58,029 nucleotides of DNA, taken from an uncultured bacterium (lineage in GTDB: Bacteria > Cyanobacteriota > Vampirovibrionia > Gastranaerophilales > Gastranaerophilaceae). A model generated the notes under the pieces. The model was not told where the DNA came from, ran no database searches, and saw nothing but the letters and a program-made list of their open reading frames with translations. Position numbers and translations under genes: made by a program. The stretch covers positions 1 through 58,029 of the forward strand of contig CACYKP010000005.1 in the NCBI GenBank assembly GCA_902775025.1, in the 5' to 3' direction. Shown in pieces: positions 19,265 through 28,258 of this stretch. Each line of letters starts with the position of its first letter. Position 1 is the first letter of the stretch.

Positions 19265-19582
19265 ATGGTACAAGAAGTTAATGTTAGCAATTTTGAAGAC
19301 GAAGTAATAAAAAATGATAAAGTAACTGTAGTTGATTTTTTTGCAGATTGGTGCGGACCATGTAGGAAATTATCTCCTATAATAGAAGAAATTGAGCAGG
19401 AACTGTCAGAAAAGGTAAAATTTACTAAAATTAACACAGATGATAATATAGAACTTGCCCAAACATATCAAATAAGCGGAATACCAACATTATTGGTATT
19501 TAAAAACGGACAACTTGCAGAACGCATGGTAGGCTTGATGCCAAAAAATTCTATTATTACAAACATAGAAAAGCATTTGTAA
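19265..19582 (+). CDS. trxA: Thioredoxin
   Basis: 105 aa with the redox motif WCGPC in VDFFADWCGPCRKLSP, the cis-proline segment ISGIPTLLVFKNG, and the family's normal length. It reduces protein disulfides using electrons from thioredoxin reductase. Single gene with GGAGAG before the ATG and a terminator about 30 bp after the stop. Confidence 0.96.
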   Translation: MVQEVNVSNFEDEVIKNDKVTVVDFFADWCGPCRKLSPIIEEIEQELSEKVKFTKINTDDNIELAQTYQISGIPTLLVFKNGQLAERMVGLMPKNSIITNIEKHL

Positions 19583-19608
19583 TAAATAATAAAGTATATC
19601 TATGTAAT

Positions 19609-19637
19609 AAAAAAGACCCCTTTACGGAGTCTTTTTT
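19609..19637 (+). terminator. Terminator after thioredoxin gene
   Basis: AAAAAAGAC / GTCTTTTTT stem with a small GC-containing upper stem and loop, ending in six T. The A-run makes it usable in both directions. Confidence 0.8.
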
Positions 19638-19763
19638 ATCTGGGCCGCAGTGGACTCTCTTGACCTGTTCGCATTAAACGTGTCTTCGTGTTTTGCTTTT
19701 TGTGCTAATCGCGCTTCAAAGCAAAAACACTCCGCACTCTGCTCACAGGTCGCTCGAACCACC
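19631..19763 (-). pseudogene. Broken duplicate of the tRNA-Ile 3' end, split by a ~95-bp insert
   Basis: 19631-19657 matches 19821-19847 (terminator T-run plus the tRNA acceptor/T-arm) at 26 of 27 positions. The next tRNA segment, CTCGAACCACC, reappears only at 19753. The intervening ~95 bp carry short inverted repeats at their ends (GACCTGT and ACAGGTC) and an inner hairpin. The anticodon half of the tRNA is absent, so this is a non-functional fragment. Confidence 0.65.
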
Positions 19764-19793
19764 CAAAGCGGTTCTCGTCCTACTGACAACAAT

Positions 19794-19827
19794 AAAAAAG
19801 GAAGCAACAAAAGTTACTTCCTTTTTT
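19794..19827 (-). terminator. Bidirectional terminator after tRNA-Ile
   Basis: AAGGAAGCAAC / GTTACTTCCTT stem (one G-U pair) with four-base loop, flanked by A- and T-runs, immediately downstream of the tRNA 3' end on the minus strand. Confidence 0.8.
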
Positions 19828-19830
19828 ATA

Positions 19831-19904
<74 letters not shown>

Positions 19905-20062
19905 TTACATCAACAAGGGAAGTTTGGCTAGTATTTCCCTCGCAATTCTTAATCTATCACAGACAAATTTTTAAATCAAGTATATGTTTTATTTATTCTT
20001 TTATTCCATTAATCTTTACATTTACACCTGTTTAAAGTAAGCTTAGGTAGAGGATAACTATC

Positions 20063-21595
20063 ATGATTACCGTATTATATTTATATGTAACAATATTTAC
20101 TGTGTATTTTATTATTTTGGCTATTGTTAGTCTGAAAAAAGAAAAGAAAGTAAGAGACAAATACACATCAAAGGATTCAAATATTTGCGTTATTTTATAT
20201 GCAACGGGAGAAGCAGGAACTTTAGAATATTTAATCAGACAGTTAAAAAATCAAACTTATGCTAAAGAAAGATACACAATATATGTAATTTTAGACAAAG
20301 TGGAAAACCCGCCTGAATTCATTTTCCAAACAGATTTAGGTATAAATGTTGTTAATATAAACAATCTTGAACCGATTGGAAAAAGTCAGGCATATTCTAT
20401 ATTAGCCGAAAAACTTAGCGAAGTTCCGAATTTGGATGCTTATGTTTTTATGGATTCAAAGAATTATATTGATTCTGATTTCATGGAAAATGTTAATTAT
20501 TACTTAACCAAATATCCTGTTTTTATGCCTATTACAAACTACATAGGAGAAGATAACGAACTGAAGTTTTGGGATAGTGTTAGAGTTACTTATGCAAGAT
20601 ATGTTTCCAAATTTATATATTCATCAAGAACAAAACTCGGATTAACAAATCTATTGAATACAAATACTTTTATTATTAAACACGATCTGTTGAACAAAAT
20701 CGGTTCTTTTGATTTTAAAGATAAGACCTCCGAGATGAATTATACCCTAAAACTCGCAAATGAAGATGTTGCTGTTGCATCGGTAGACGATGTTAAGATA
20801 TATAGAGAAGTTGAACATTATGATTCAAGAATCCCTTCAATTACAAAAAGAATAGGATTATTCAAAGATAATTGGACACATTGTAAAAATATAACCTCTT
20901 TTGAATACATATATTCTTTACTAATTCCGAATTGGTTGACAATCCTGTTATTATATGTATTTTTGTTATCACATACATATCATTTTGGCTCTGTCAAAAT
21001 CCTTGGTTTGTTCAATGTCGGATATTACGGAATTCTGATAACTGCAATTGTATTTTTACTTGCTTTTTGTACCGGCTTGCTTCACGCAGGAATATATTCA
21101 AAGGGATATATATATTTATTTGCTTATCCACTGTATTCGATTGGTCATTTGATTGTTAATTTCCCGCCTGTAAGAGGAATTCGTAATTTTATAAAAAATA
21201 GCAGAAGAAAACACAATATCGAAAAAATGGTTACTGATGCTATTGTTACTGACGGCAAGCAAGACTATGTTTGCAAGATAGAGCTCATATCTGATGACGG
21301 TCTGGCACGAGTCAGATTTATTAACAGGGGTAAGTCATATACAACAAAAAATAATCATTTAAGAATGACTGATGCTCTCAAAGAATTATCAAATAAATTA
21401 AACGATTACGGATTATCATTAAAAATATGCCAATGCTGTAAGTACTTCCAACCTGTGGTTGACGGTTCTACAAATATGGTTCAGGGGAATTGTAAATGCC
21501 CGATGAGCGGAAGAATAGAAGGTGATATTATGCCGACACTTATTTGGAATACCTGCCCTAATTTTGAAAAAGAAAACGTTGTAAACTTGTTTTAG
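20063..21595 (+). CDS. Membrane glycosyltransferase (GT2-like) with Cys-rich C-terminal domain
   Basis: 510 aa. One N-terminal membrane helix precedes a GT-A fold: ICVILYATGEAGTLEYLIRQLKNQTY at about 47, and the D-x-D-like VFMDSKNYIDSDFM at about 143. After that come three or four membrane helices (about 288-385). This is the layout of processive or lipid-linked GT2 enzymes. The last ~110 residues form an extra soluble domain with six cysteines (C-x-C-C, C-x-C, and one near the end: ICQCCKYFQP, GNCKCPMSGR, NTCPNF), which suggests a metal-binding site. The Q-x-x-R-W motif of cellulose synthases is not evident. Sugar and acceptor unknown. No other polysaccharide genes adjoin. Confidence 0.72.
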   Translation: MITVLYLYVTIFTVYFIILAIVSLKKEKKVRDKYTSKDSNICVILYATGEAGTLEYLIRQLKNQTYAKERYTIYVILDKVENPPEFIFQTDLGINVVNINNLEPIGKSQAYSILAEKLSEVPNLDAYVFMDSKNYIDSDFMENVNYYLTKYPVFMPITNYIGEDNELKFWDSVRVTYARYVSKFIYSSRTKLGLTNLLNTNTFIIKHDLLNKIGSFDFKDKTSEMNYTLKLANEDVAVASVDDVKIYREVEHYDSRIPSITKRIGLFKDNWTHCKNITSFEYIYSLLIPNWLTILLLYVFLLSHTYHFGSVKILGLFNVGYYGILITAIVFLLAFCTGLLHAGIYSKGYIYLFAYPLYSIGHLIVNFPPVRGIRNFIKNSRRKHNIEKMVTDAIVTDGKQDYVCKIELISDDGLARVRFINRGKSYTTKNNHLRMTDALKELSNKLNDYGLSLKICQCCKYFQPVVDGSTNMVQGNCKCPMSGRIEGDIMPTLIWNTCPNFEKENVVNLF

Positions 21596-21967
21596 GGGTA
21601 AATGAATAACTGTTTATTATGTCTGGTACTTTTATTCTAAAAAATTATGTAGGTCAGGTTCCACCTGACAAAAATTGTTACTATACAATAAGTTATGGCA
21701 ATTCTTCGGGGGTAAAATGGATATTTTCCCCCTCTGAATGACGATTGGTAAGTATAAGTTACACGATTATCGTATTTTTTATTTATTTTTTGTAAAATAA
21801 GGGGTAAATATAAATCGCGTTAATCGTAAAATATTACGCCCTTTCGTCAGGGGTAAATGTAAATTACTTTAATTGTAAAGCATAACGAATTAGCGTATCA
21901 ACACCTAATTTTGTATTCTATACTTTTGTCATCGAATTATATAATATATATTTGTTTATAATACTTA
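21596..21967. other. Repeat-rich intergenic region
   Basis: No coding potential. It holds a REP-like palindrome (21649-21672), a partial copy of the ATGACG element (21697-21748) and two GGGGTAAATRTAAAT-type repeats around 21801 and 21850, followed by AT-rich DNA downstream of the secreted-protein gene. Confidence 0.6.
21649..21672. repeat. REP-like palindrome GTAGGTCAGG/CCTGAC, copy 1
   Basis: GTCAGGT-TCC-ACCTGAC palindrome preceded by GTAG and followed by AAA. Further copies lie at 29465, 30403 and 32065, always intergenic. Confidence 0.75.
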
Positions 21968-22873
21968 CTATTCAATATAAGCATCATCAAGCAGTTTTAT
22001 TCTGAATTGGCTTCCTGAGTTTATGGAAACGTGTTTCCCTTTTTGGAAGAAAGCTGTAACAGGTGATATAAGAGTGTTAGTACCTAAACATAAACTTCCG
22101 TACAAGAAAGGAAATGGCGAAAGCAGGATAGTTGAACCTTCTGAACCTAAATTAACAGTAAGTGTTAACATTCGCTTAAATAAACTTCTCCCCCAATTAC
22201 CTTTCCTCCATAGTGTTTTAAGGTATGTTCTTTCACCTTTTATGTTGTTTAAGAAAATCATTTTGTCATTTGCTCTTGTTACATAAGCGTTGATTGGTAT
22301 TGTTTGCCCTTTGTATATCACATTCCTCACTCTTATTACAACTAACCCCCCGTTACAAGAAACTTGCGGTTGATGAGATTCTATTACTTCACCTGTAAAA
22401 ACAGTTCCTGCAGGAAGAGTGTATCCTGTTTTATTAATTAACGATGTTGTTTTAAATTTGACTTTTGTTCCCTTTCTTTGCCAATCTGAAATTTTCCCTA
22501 TATTAACAACATTAAAGGATGTTCCTTTTTTCATCTTTACATTCCCAATATTTATATTTTTTATCGGTGGTGTATATTGTTGTATATTTTGTTTTGACTG
22601 AACTTTATTATTACTGCCATTATTGACACTTGCTCCTTCATTTTGCAGGTTTGACGGTAAATCCGGAAGTGTATCAAAATCTACGGTATTAGTATCGTTA
22701 ATTAGTTTTGACGAATTATAATTTTTTCTAATTTCATCATCAACTGTAGTATCTAAATCAAAGCAAAAAGCATGGTTTGAACAGAATATTAGTAGAAAAA
22801 GTGTAATTGTTACAATTCTTAATGAGTTTTTATTTCGTTCCATGTAGTTAAAATCCTTATTCTTATTACACAT
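21968..22873 (-). CDS. Secreted protein, TrbI/VirB10-like beta-barrel features
   Basis: 301 aa with a signal peptide whose hydrophobic core is IVTITLFLLIFCSNHAFC, then a Asn/Ser-rich linker. The C-terminal half has KTGYTLPAGTVFTGEVIESHQP, VVIRVRNVIYKGQTIPINAYV and SINSGSQFRIKL, which recall the conserved strands of VirB10/TrbI-type domains (L-P-x-G-T-x-F-x-G-x-V). No other type IV secretion gene is in the window. A second ATG at 22843 (AAGGA upstream) would give a shorter, more typical signal peptide; the choice is open. Likely periplasmic or outer-membrane associated. Confidence 0.6.
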   Translation of the reverse strand: MCNKNKDFNYMERNKNSLRIVTITLFLLIFCSNHAFCFDLDTTVDDEIRKNYNSSKLINDTNTVDFDTLPDLPSNLQNEGASVNNGSNNKVQSKQNIQQYTPPIKNINIGNVKMKKGTSFNVVNIGKISDWQRKGTKVKFKTTSLINKTGYTLPAGTVFTGEVIESHQPQVSCNGGLVVIRVRNVIYKGQTIPINAYVTRANDKMIFLNNIKGERTYLKTLWRKGNWGRSLFKRMLTLTVNLGSEGSTILLSPFPFLYGSLCLGTNTLISPVTAFFQKGKHVSINSGSQFRIKLLDDAYIE

Positions 22874-22987
22874 TTACACCTATTTACCCTCAATTGTAAC
22901 AAATTTTTAACGAACTAGCAAAAAAAATTTTGATTTGTTTTAAGATAAATGTAGGGACAAAAAATAAAATTAGATTGGAAACAGTAA

Positions 22988-25141
22988 ATGAACATTCATA
23001 CTACAACGCAAGATCTAAAATCTTTAGTACAACCAAATCAACTTTCAACCAACAATGTATCGTCTAAGGACTTTAGGTTAAAAAATTATTCGGAGCAAAT
23101 GCTTATGCCGAAACTATCGGTCGGAAAAGCGGATTGTTATAGTTCGTCTATTTCGTTTGGTGCTAATATGCCAAAAAATTTAAAAGATGGTAAAAAAATC
23201 ATTAAAGCAGTTAATAAGAAAGTAGGGGATATTAAAGAAAAGGGTGTCCCTGAGGTAAAAAAAGGGGACGGGTTTAGAACTAGTTCCCTTTTTAATAAGG
23301 CATTGGATGTAACTGATTATGAAACACTAGCAACCGCTCTTGTTGCTGCTATCGCTTGTGCGGCTCGTGCCGGTACAATTATGGCTTTACCGACAAAGAA
23401 AAATAAAGAAGATAACAGATATGCGGCATCTCACGCAGCAGCTTCAGGTATTGTCGGATTTATGACTGCATTCATATTAACTGCTCCTTTTAAAGCAGGT
23501 TCAAATTATGTTATGAAAAATATGAAGAAAAATTTAAGCGAAAAAACACTAAAGCGTTTATATCCGCATATTGATTTGGATTCTATAAAAGATGCTAATG
23601 GCGTAAGAAAAGAAATAAAAGAATGGAAGGATGTTGTTGGTAATAAGTTTGTAGATGCAATGAAAAAGAGTGAGCAGTTACCTTTACTTAGAAACCTTGC
23701 TGATACATCAAAACAAACATTCAATTTACTATTAGACAAGAAAGAAGTAGATTGGGCAGCTCAAAAAGGTAAATCTTTTAATGATGTAATTTTAAAAGAC
23801 GGTTCAAAACTATATGATGTAATTGATATGTCCAGACTGGGTATTGTTGTACAAGAAGAGGGCATGAACAAAGCTCAGATTATGCTAAAAGATCTTAACA
23901 GAGATTTTATGCAAAACTTAATAAAAGATGCAAAAGAAGCAAAATCAAAATGGGGAGACTTAGATATTAACTCAATGTACAAAGAACTTCCTATAAAAAA
24001 AGGTGCAACTGAAAAAGAATATGAGGTTATTGACTTCAGACAATGGAAAGATGTAAATGGCAAACAATGGAAGCTTAATTTAGATGAAGTCGGTGTATCT
24101 TCTCCTTATGAAACATGCGATTATAAACCTCGTATATCAGGTAAAAAACGTTTTGACTCAAAGGAAAATATTTATAAATACTGTTCATATCAAGAAAATG
24201 GTGTAAACGGAAAACTCGGAACAGAAATAACAAATTCTATGGCAGAAGCAGATGCAGCAAATGACGGTTTGTTTAAGACATTAACTTGGGCTCCTGATTT
24301 GTTATTCAGAATCCCTGTAGCTGCTTTAACTGTAGCTTTAATTCCTTGGGCATTAAAGAATATATTTAATATCCAAAAATCAACTGCAAAAAACAAATCA
24401 GAAAAAGTTCAAAAAGATACATCAAAGCCGGAAAACTTAAAAATAGAAAATGGCAAGAAAGAAGTAAACTTTAAGGGTAAAGAGCCTGAAGCGGGTATTA
24501 TAAGAAGAGCTTGGGAAGCGCTGATGGACAAGGTCGGTCAATTCTTAGGCAAGTTATATGGTAAACCGCTTATTGAGAGTCCGACATTACAAAAGTTATC
24601 TGCAAGTTTATCAAAATTACCGGGGAATCTTACTCAACATATGACTGCTTTTGGTTCATTAATTACAAGCAGCGTTTATATGCAGCAAACTTTAACTAAT
24701 AAAGAATTAGATCCTGACAGAAGAAGAACATTAGCTATTAACCAAGGTTTATGTTTCTTTGTACCGACAGCTGCAGCATATACAGTTGACAGAGGTATTA
24801 ACAGCTGGGTTAAGAAAAATGAGTACAGATATTCAGGTCAATATCAACACGATATTGATATTGCCAAACTTGAAGGAAAGGATGCAAAGGAAATTGCAGA
24901 TAAGGCAGTTACATTAAGTAAAAAACTTAAAGGTTTTAGAACACTCGCTTCAATTACAGTATTTGCTCTTATCTACAGATACTTCACTCCTGTAATTATG
25001 ACACCTGTTGCAAACTGGTTTGGCGATAAAATTAATGCAAAAAAAGCTGAACAAAAAGCACAAGAAATTGCATTAGGAACACAAGAAACTGCTAAAGAAG
25101 TTTCAATAAATGAAAACAAAGAGTCAAAACAAGTTGCATAA
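22988..25141 (+). CDS. Large membrane protein of unknown function with S-F-G-A tag
   Basis: 717 aa. The N-terminal 55 residues are polar and end in SSSISFGANMP. Hydrophobic helices lie near residues 112-130 (ALVAAIACAARAGTIMALP), 148-165, about 435-450, about 585-605 and about 655-675. A long polar middle (about 170-420) is predicted mixed helix/strand. A second tag, EVNFKGKEP, lies near residue 495. No known catalytic motif. Single gene with a strong terminator after it. I associate this architecture with gut Gastranaerophilales, from memory and unverified; role unknown. Confidence 0.6.
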   Translation: MNIHTTTQDLKSLVQPNQLSTNNVSSKDFRLKNYSEQMLMPKLSVGKADCYSSSISFGANMPKNLKDGKKIIKAVNKKVGDIKEKGVPEVKKGDGFRTSSLFNKALDVTDYETLATALVAAIACAARAGTIMALPTKKNKEDNRYAASHAAASGIVGFMTAFILTAPFKAGSNYVMKNMKKNLSEKTLKRLYPHIDLDSIKDANGVRKEIKEWKDVVGNKFVDAMKKSEQLPLLRNLADTSKQTFNLLLDKKEVDWAAQKGKSFNDVILKDGSKLYDVIDMSRLGIVVQEEGMNKAQIMLKDLNRDFMQNLIKDAKEAKSKWGDLDINSMYKELPIKKGATEKEYEVIDFRQWKDVNGKQWKLNLDEVGVSSPYETCDYKPRISGKKRFDSKENIYKYCSYQENGVNGKLGTEITNSMAEADAANDGLFKTLTWAPDLLFRIPVAALTVALIPWALKNIFNIQKSTAKNKSEKVQKDTSKPENLKIENGKKEVNFKGKEPEAGIIRRAWEALMDKVGQFLGKLYGKPLIESPTLQKLSASLSKLPGNLTQHMTAFGSLITSSVYMQQTLTNKELDPDRRRTLAINQGLCFFVPTAAAYTVDRGINSWVKKNEYRYSGQYQHDIDIAKLEGKDAKEIADKAVTLSKKLKGFRTLASITVFALIYRYFTPVIMTPVANWFGDKINAKKAEQKAQEIALGTQETAKEVSINENKESKQVA

Positions 25142-25161
25142 TAAAGATAAATAATATATTG

Positions 25162-25190
25162 AAAAACCGCTCTAAAAAAGAGCGGTTTTT
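25162..25190 (+). terminator. Terminator after the 717-aa membrane protein gene
   Basis: Perfect stem AAAAACCGCTCT / AGAGCGGTTTTT with a five-base A loop, 20 bp after the stop. Confidence 0.9.
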
Positions 25191-25216
25191 ACTTTTGTTT
25201 ATCATATAATAGTAAT

Positions 25217-25951
25217 ATGGAATTTTTGTATTTAGAAGAGATTGATTCAACAAATAAGTACGCAAAAGAGAGGATAAATGATATAAACGACATGACAGTC
25301 GTTTACACATTTAAGCAAACTGCAGGCAGAGGAAGACTTCAAAGAAAATGGAGTTATATGGGCGAAGATAATATTTATGCAAGTATTGTTTTAAAGCCTT
25401 CAAGAGATTATAAAGAAGTCTATTCAAACCTTACTCAACTTTTGTGCGTAGTTTTAGCAGAAGTTTTTGAAGAATACGGAGTTGAACCCCAAATAAAATG
25501 GCCCAATGATATTAGAGTAAACGGTAAAAAAATATCAGGAATTTTAGCAGAAGGGGTAGGGGTAAATGATAAGGAAAAAGGGTATTTACTACAAGGGCTT
25601 ATTTTAGGTTTTGGTGTAAATTTGAATACAAAGATAGAAATATTATCCAAAATTGACCAGCCTGCAACATCACTTAATATTGAGACAGGGAAGTTTATAG
25701 ATAAGGAAATTTTTCTAAAAAAAGTTACGGAAAAATTTTGTTTATATTATAATAGATTTATTGAGGAAGGATTTTTATTAATAAGAGATGATTATTTAAG
25801 AAGAGCGGAATTCCTCAATAAAGAAGTAGCCGTAAAAGTTTTTGATAAGACTTATACAGGAATTGCAGTCGATGTAACCCCAAACGGTGCTTTAAAGCTA
25901 AGAGATAAAAACAACAAAGAACAGATACTTTTAATAGGAGATATTTTATGA
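25217..25951 (+). CDS. birA: Biotin--protein ligase (class I BirA)
   Basis: 244 aa. The biotinyl-adenylate loop is QTAGRGRLQRKW (family G-R-G-R-x-x-R-x-W), followed by IKWPNDIRVNGKKISGIL with the catalytic lysine, and a C-terminal SH3-like domain (KTYTGIAVDVTPNGALKLRD). It lacks the N-terminal helix-turn-helix, so it should not be a repressor. Its stop overlaps the start of oadG (ATGA) and the biotin-carrying oadA follows, so ligase and substrate are in one transcription unit. Confidence 0.95.
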   Translation: MEFLYLEEIDSTNKYAKERINDINDMTVVYTFKQTAGRGRLQRKWSYMGEDNIYASIVLKPSRDYKEVYSNLTQLLCVVLAEVFEEYGVEPQIKWPNDIRVNGKKISGILAEGVGVNDKEKGYLLQGLILGFGVNLNTKIEILSKIDQPATSLNIETGKFIDKEIFLKKVTEKFCLYYNRFIEEGFLLIRDDYLRRAEFLNKEVAVKVFDKTYTGIAVDVTPNGALKLRDKNNKEQILLIGDIL

Positions 25952-26181
25952 ACGAATTATTGATTGAAGGATTGTCCGCAATGTTTATCGGCATGGGTAC
26001 AGTTCTTTCTTTTTTATGCTTAATGATTATTTCGATGTTCGTAATGTCAAAAGTAGTCAAAAAGCTAAACGAAATTTTCCCTGAAACAGTTCCTGCTGCC
26101 GCAGGGGCAAAAAAAGTTGCAGCAAAAAGTGACGATTCAGAAATTGCAGCAGCTATTGTTGCGGCTTTATTTAAAAAATAG
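25948..26181 (+). CDS. oadG: Oxaloacetate decarboxylase Na+ pump, gamma subunit
   Basis: 77 aa: one N-terminal membrane helix (GLSAMFIGMGTVLSFLCLMIISMFVMSKV region, residues 7-36), then an Ala/Lys-rich tail ending EIAAAIVAALFKK, the standard OadG/OadG-like layout. Gamma anchors the alpha subunit to the beta ion channel. The start overlaps the birA stop by 4 bp. Size, position and pattern make the call firm despite low sequence information. Confidence 0.88.
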   Translation: MNELLIEGLSAMFIGMGTVLSFLCLMIISMFVMSKVVKKLNEIFPETVPAAAGAKKVAAKSDDSEIAAAIVAALFKK

Positions 26182-26257
26182 TGATGTAACTGGTGAATGT
26201 GAATTAATGGAAAATTGAATAAACTTAAAAATAGACACATAAAATGGAGATACAAAA

Positions 26258-28069
26258 ATGACAAAACAAATTAAGGTAATGGATACGTCATTCCGTGACG
26301 GTTTCCAATCAATCTTCGGGGCAAAGGTTCTCGTTGATGACTTTATTCCTGCACTCCAAGCAGCAGTTGACGCAGGAATCAGACATTTTGAAACAGCAGG
26401 CGGTGCAAGATTTCAAGCTCCGATTTTCTTCTGCAACGAAAATGCATTTGAAACAATGGATAAAATTAGAGCAGCAGTTGGTCCTGATGTTACATTACAA
26501 TCACTCGCTCGTGGTGTTAACGTAGTAGGTCTTAACTCTCAACCAAGAGATGTTATAGATTTGCACGCAAAAATGTTTGCTAAACATGGTGTTAATGTAA
26601 TCAGAAACTTTGATGCATTAAATGATGTTAATAACTTGATTGATTCAGCTAATTCAATTAAGAAATACGGACTTCGTCACGAAGTTACAATCACAATGAT
26701 GGAACTTCCTTATGGTTGTGAAGGCGCTCACGATCCTGATTTTTATGAAAGAGTTTTGAGAAATATCCTTGATGCGGGTATTCCTTTTGATAGTTTGGCA
26801 TTCAAAGATGCATCAGGTACTTCAAATCCTCGTAAGGTTTATGAAACAGTTAGAAGAACAAGAGAGATTTTAGGTCAAGATGCTCATATCAGATTCCACT
26901 CGCATGAAACTGCAGGAACAGGCTTAGCAGCATATCTTGCAGCTCTTGAAGGCGGTGCAGACGGAATTGATTTAGCTATGAAACCTGTTTCAGGCGGTAC
27001 AGGTCAACCTGATATTATTTCTATGTGGCATGCTCTAAAAGGTACTGAGTATGAGTTAGGTTTGGATATAAAGAAGATTATGGAAACAGAAGAAATCTTC
27101 AAAGAATGTATGAAAGATTATCCGATATCACCAATTTCTCTTGCAGTTAACCCAATTCTTATTCAAGCTCCGCTCCCGGGTGGTGCTACTGCTACAACAG
27201 TTAACCAATTAAAAGATATGGGTATGTTAGATAAATTCCCGAAACTTATTGCTAATATGAAGGAAGTTGTTGAAAGAGGCGGTTTTGCAACATCAGTAAC
27301 ACCTGTTTCTCAATTCTATGCTCAACAATCTTTCTTAAATGCAATAACAGAACATCCTTGGGAACAAGCAAATCCGGGGTATGCAAAAATGTTATTGGGT
27401 TACTTTGGTAAAACACCTTGTGAACCGGATCCTGAATTAGTAAAATGGGCTGAAGAAAAAACAGGACTTCAACCTACAACAGAAAAAGTTGTTGATATTA
27501 ATGAAAAAGATCCTGAAAAAGGTGTTGAAGCAGCTAAAAAACGTCTTGAAGCAGCAGGACTTCCTACAACAGAAGAAAACATCTTTATCGCAGCAGCATG
27601 TAAAGACGGTAATGTTGATAAAGGTATCGATTTCTTGCTTGGTAAAGGTCAAGTATCTGTTAACAAAGTTAAAGCTGATGCTCCAAAGGCTCAAGCAACT
27701 GCTAACGCATCAGGCGAATATACTGTTAAAGTTAATGGAAAATCTTATGCTGTTAAATTAGACAGTGATAATAAAGCTACAGTTAACGGTAAGGCTTATG
27801 ACATTGATGTTAAAGCAGGTATCGAAGCTAAAGGTTCTTCAGCAAGCGCTGGCGAAGGCGAAGAAATCAAAGCCGGCTTACCGGGGAACGTTCTTAGAAT
27901 AGAAGTTTCTGAAGGTGATTCAGTATCAGAAGGCGATGTACTTTTGGTAGTAGAAGCTATGAAAATGGAAACAGAAATTAAAGCTCCAAAATCAGGAACC
28001 GTTAACTCAATTCTTGTTGCTCAAGGCGATAAGGTTGTAACAGGTCAAGGTTTGGTAGTGATTGGATAG
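26258..28069 (+). CDS. oadA: Oxaloacetate decarboxylase alpha subunit (carboxyltransferase + biotin carrier)
   Basis: 603 aa. Residues 1-280 form the HMGL-like carboxyltransferase barrel (VMDTSFRDGFQSIFGAK, RFHSHETAGTGLAAYLAALEGG with metal-binding histidines). Next come the conserved carboxylase domain (about 290-440), an Ala/Lys-rich linker, and a C-terminal biotinyl domain with the acceptor Lys569 in VVEAMKMETEI. It removes the carboxyl group of oxaloacetate (the barrel also fits pyruvate carboxylase subunit B) and passes it through biotin to OadB, driving Na+ export. The neighbouring oadB and oadG decide for the decarboxylase. ATG with TGGAGA upstream. Confidence 0.95.
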   Translation: MTKQIKVMDTSFRDGFQSIFGAKVLVDDFIPALQAAVDAGIRHFETAGGARFQAPIFFCNENAFETMDKIRAAVGPDVTLQSLARGVNVVGLNSQPRDVIDLHAKMFAKHGVNVIRNFDALNDVNNLIDSANSIKKYGLRHEVTITMMELPYGCEGAHDPDFYERVLRNILDAGIPFDSLAFKDASGTSNPRKVYETVRRTREILGQDAHIRFHSHETAGTGLAAYLAALEGGADGIDLAMKPVSGGTGQPDIISMWHALKGTEYELGLDIKKIMETEEIFKECMKDYPISPISLAVNPILIQAPLPGGATATTVNQLKDMGMLDKFPKLIANMKEVVERGGFATSVTPVSQFYAQQSFLNAITEHPWEQANPGYAKMLLGYFGKTPCEPDPELVKWAEEKTGLQPTTEKVVDINEKDPEKGVEAAKKRLEAAGLPTTEENIFIAAACKDGNVDKGIDFLLGKGQVSVNKVKADAPKAQATANASGEYTVKVNGKSYAVKLDSDNKATVNGKAYDIDVKAGIEAKGSSASAGEGEEIKAGLPGNVLRIEVSEGDSVSEGDVLLVVEAMKMETEIKAPKSGTVNSILVAQGDKVVTGQGLVVIG

Positions 28070-28072
28070 ATA

Positions 28073-28205
28073 AGAAATGGAAAATGGAAAATTGAAAATG
28101 GAAAATTGAAAATGGAAAATTATTTTAATTTATAAAATAGTAAAACAAGTTATATAATGAATGTTTTATACAATTTTCCATTTTACATTTTCCATTTTCA
28201 ATTAG
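28073..28205. repeat. Inverted repeat of GGAAAATTGAAAAT units between oadA and oadB
   Basis: The left arm (28073-28121) has four tandem copies of GAAAATGGAAAATT-like units; the right arm (28170-28205) holds the reverse complement (CAATTTTCCATTTTACATTT...). Transcribed, it can form a long AT-rich hairpin between the oadA stop and the oadB start. Confidence 0.75.
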
Positions 28206-28214
28206 AAAAAGTAG

Positions 28215-28234
28215 GGTGCGTCGTTTGACGCACC
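28215..28234. repeat. Perfect GC-rich palindrome upstream of oadB
   Basis: GGTGCGTC-GTTT-GACGCACC, an eight-pair perfect hairpin 25 bp before the oadB start codon; intergenic repeat type or translational/mRNA-stability element. Confidence 0.65.
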
Positions 28235-28258
28235 GCAACAAAACAAAAGGTGGAAATT

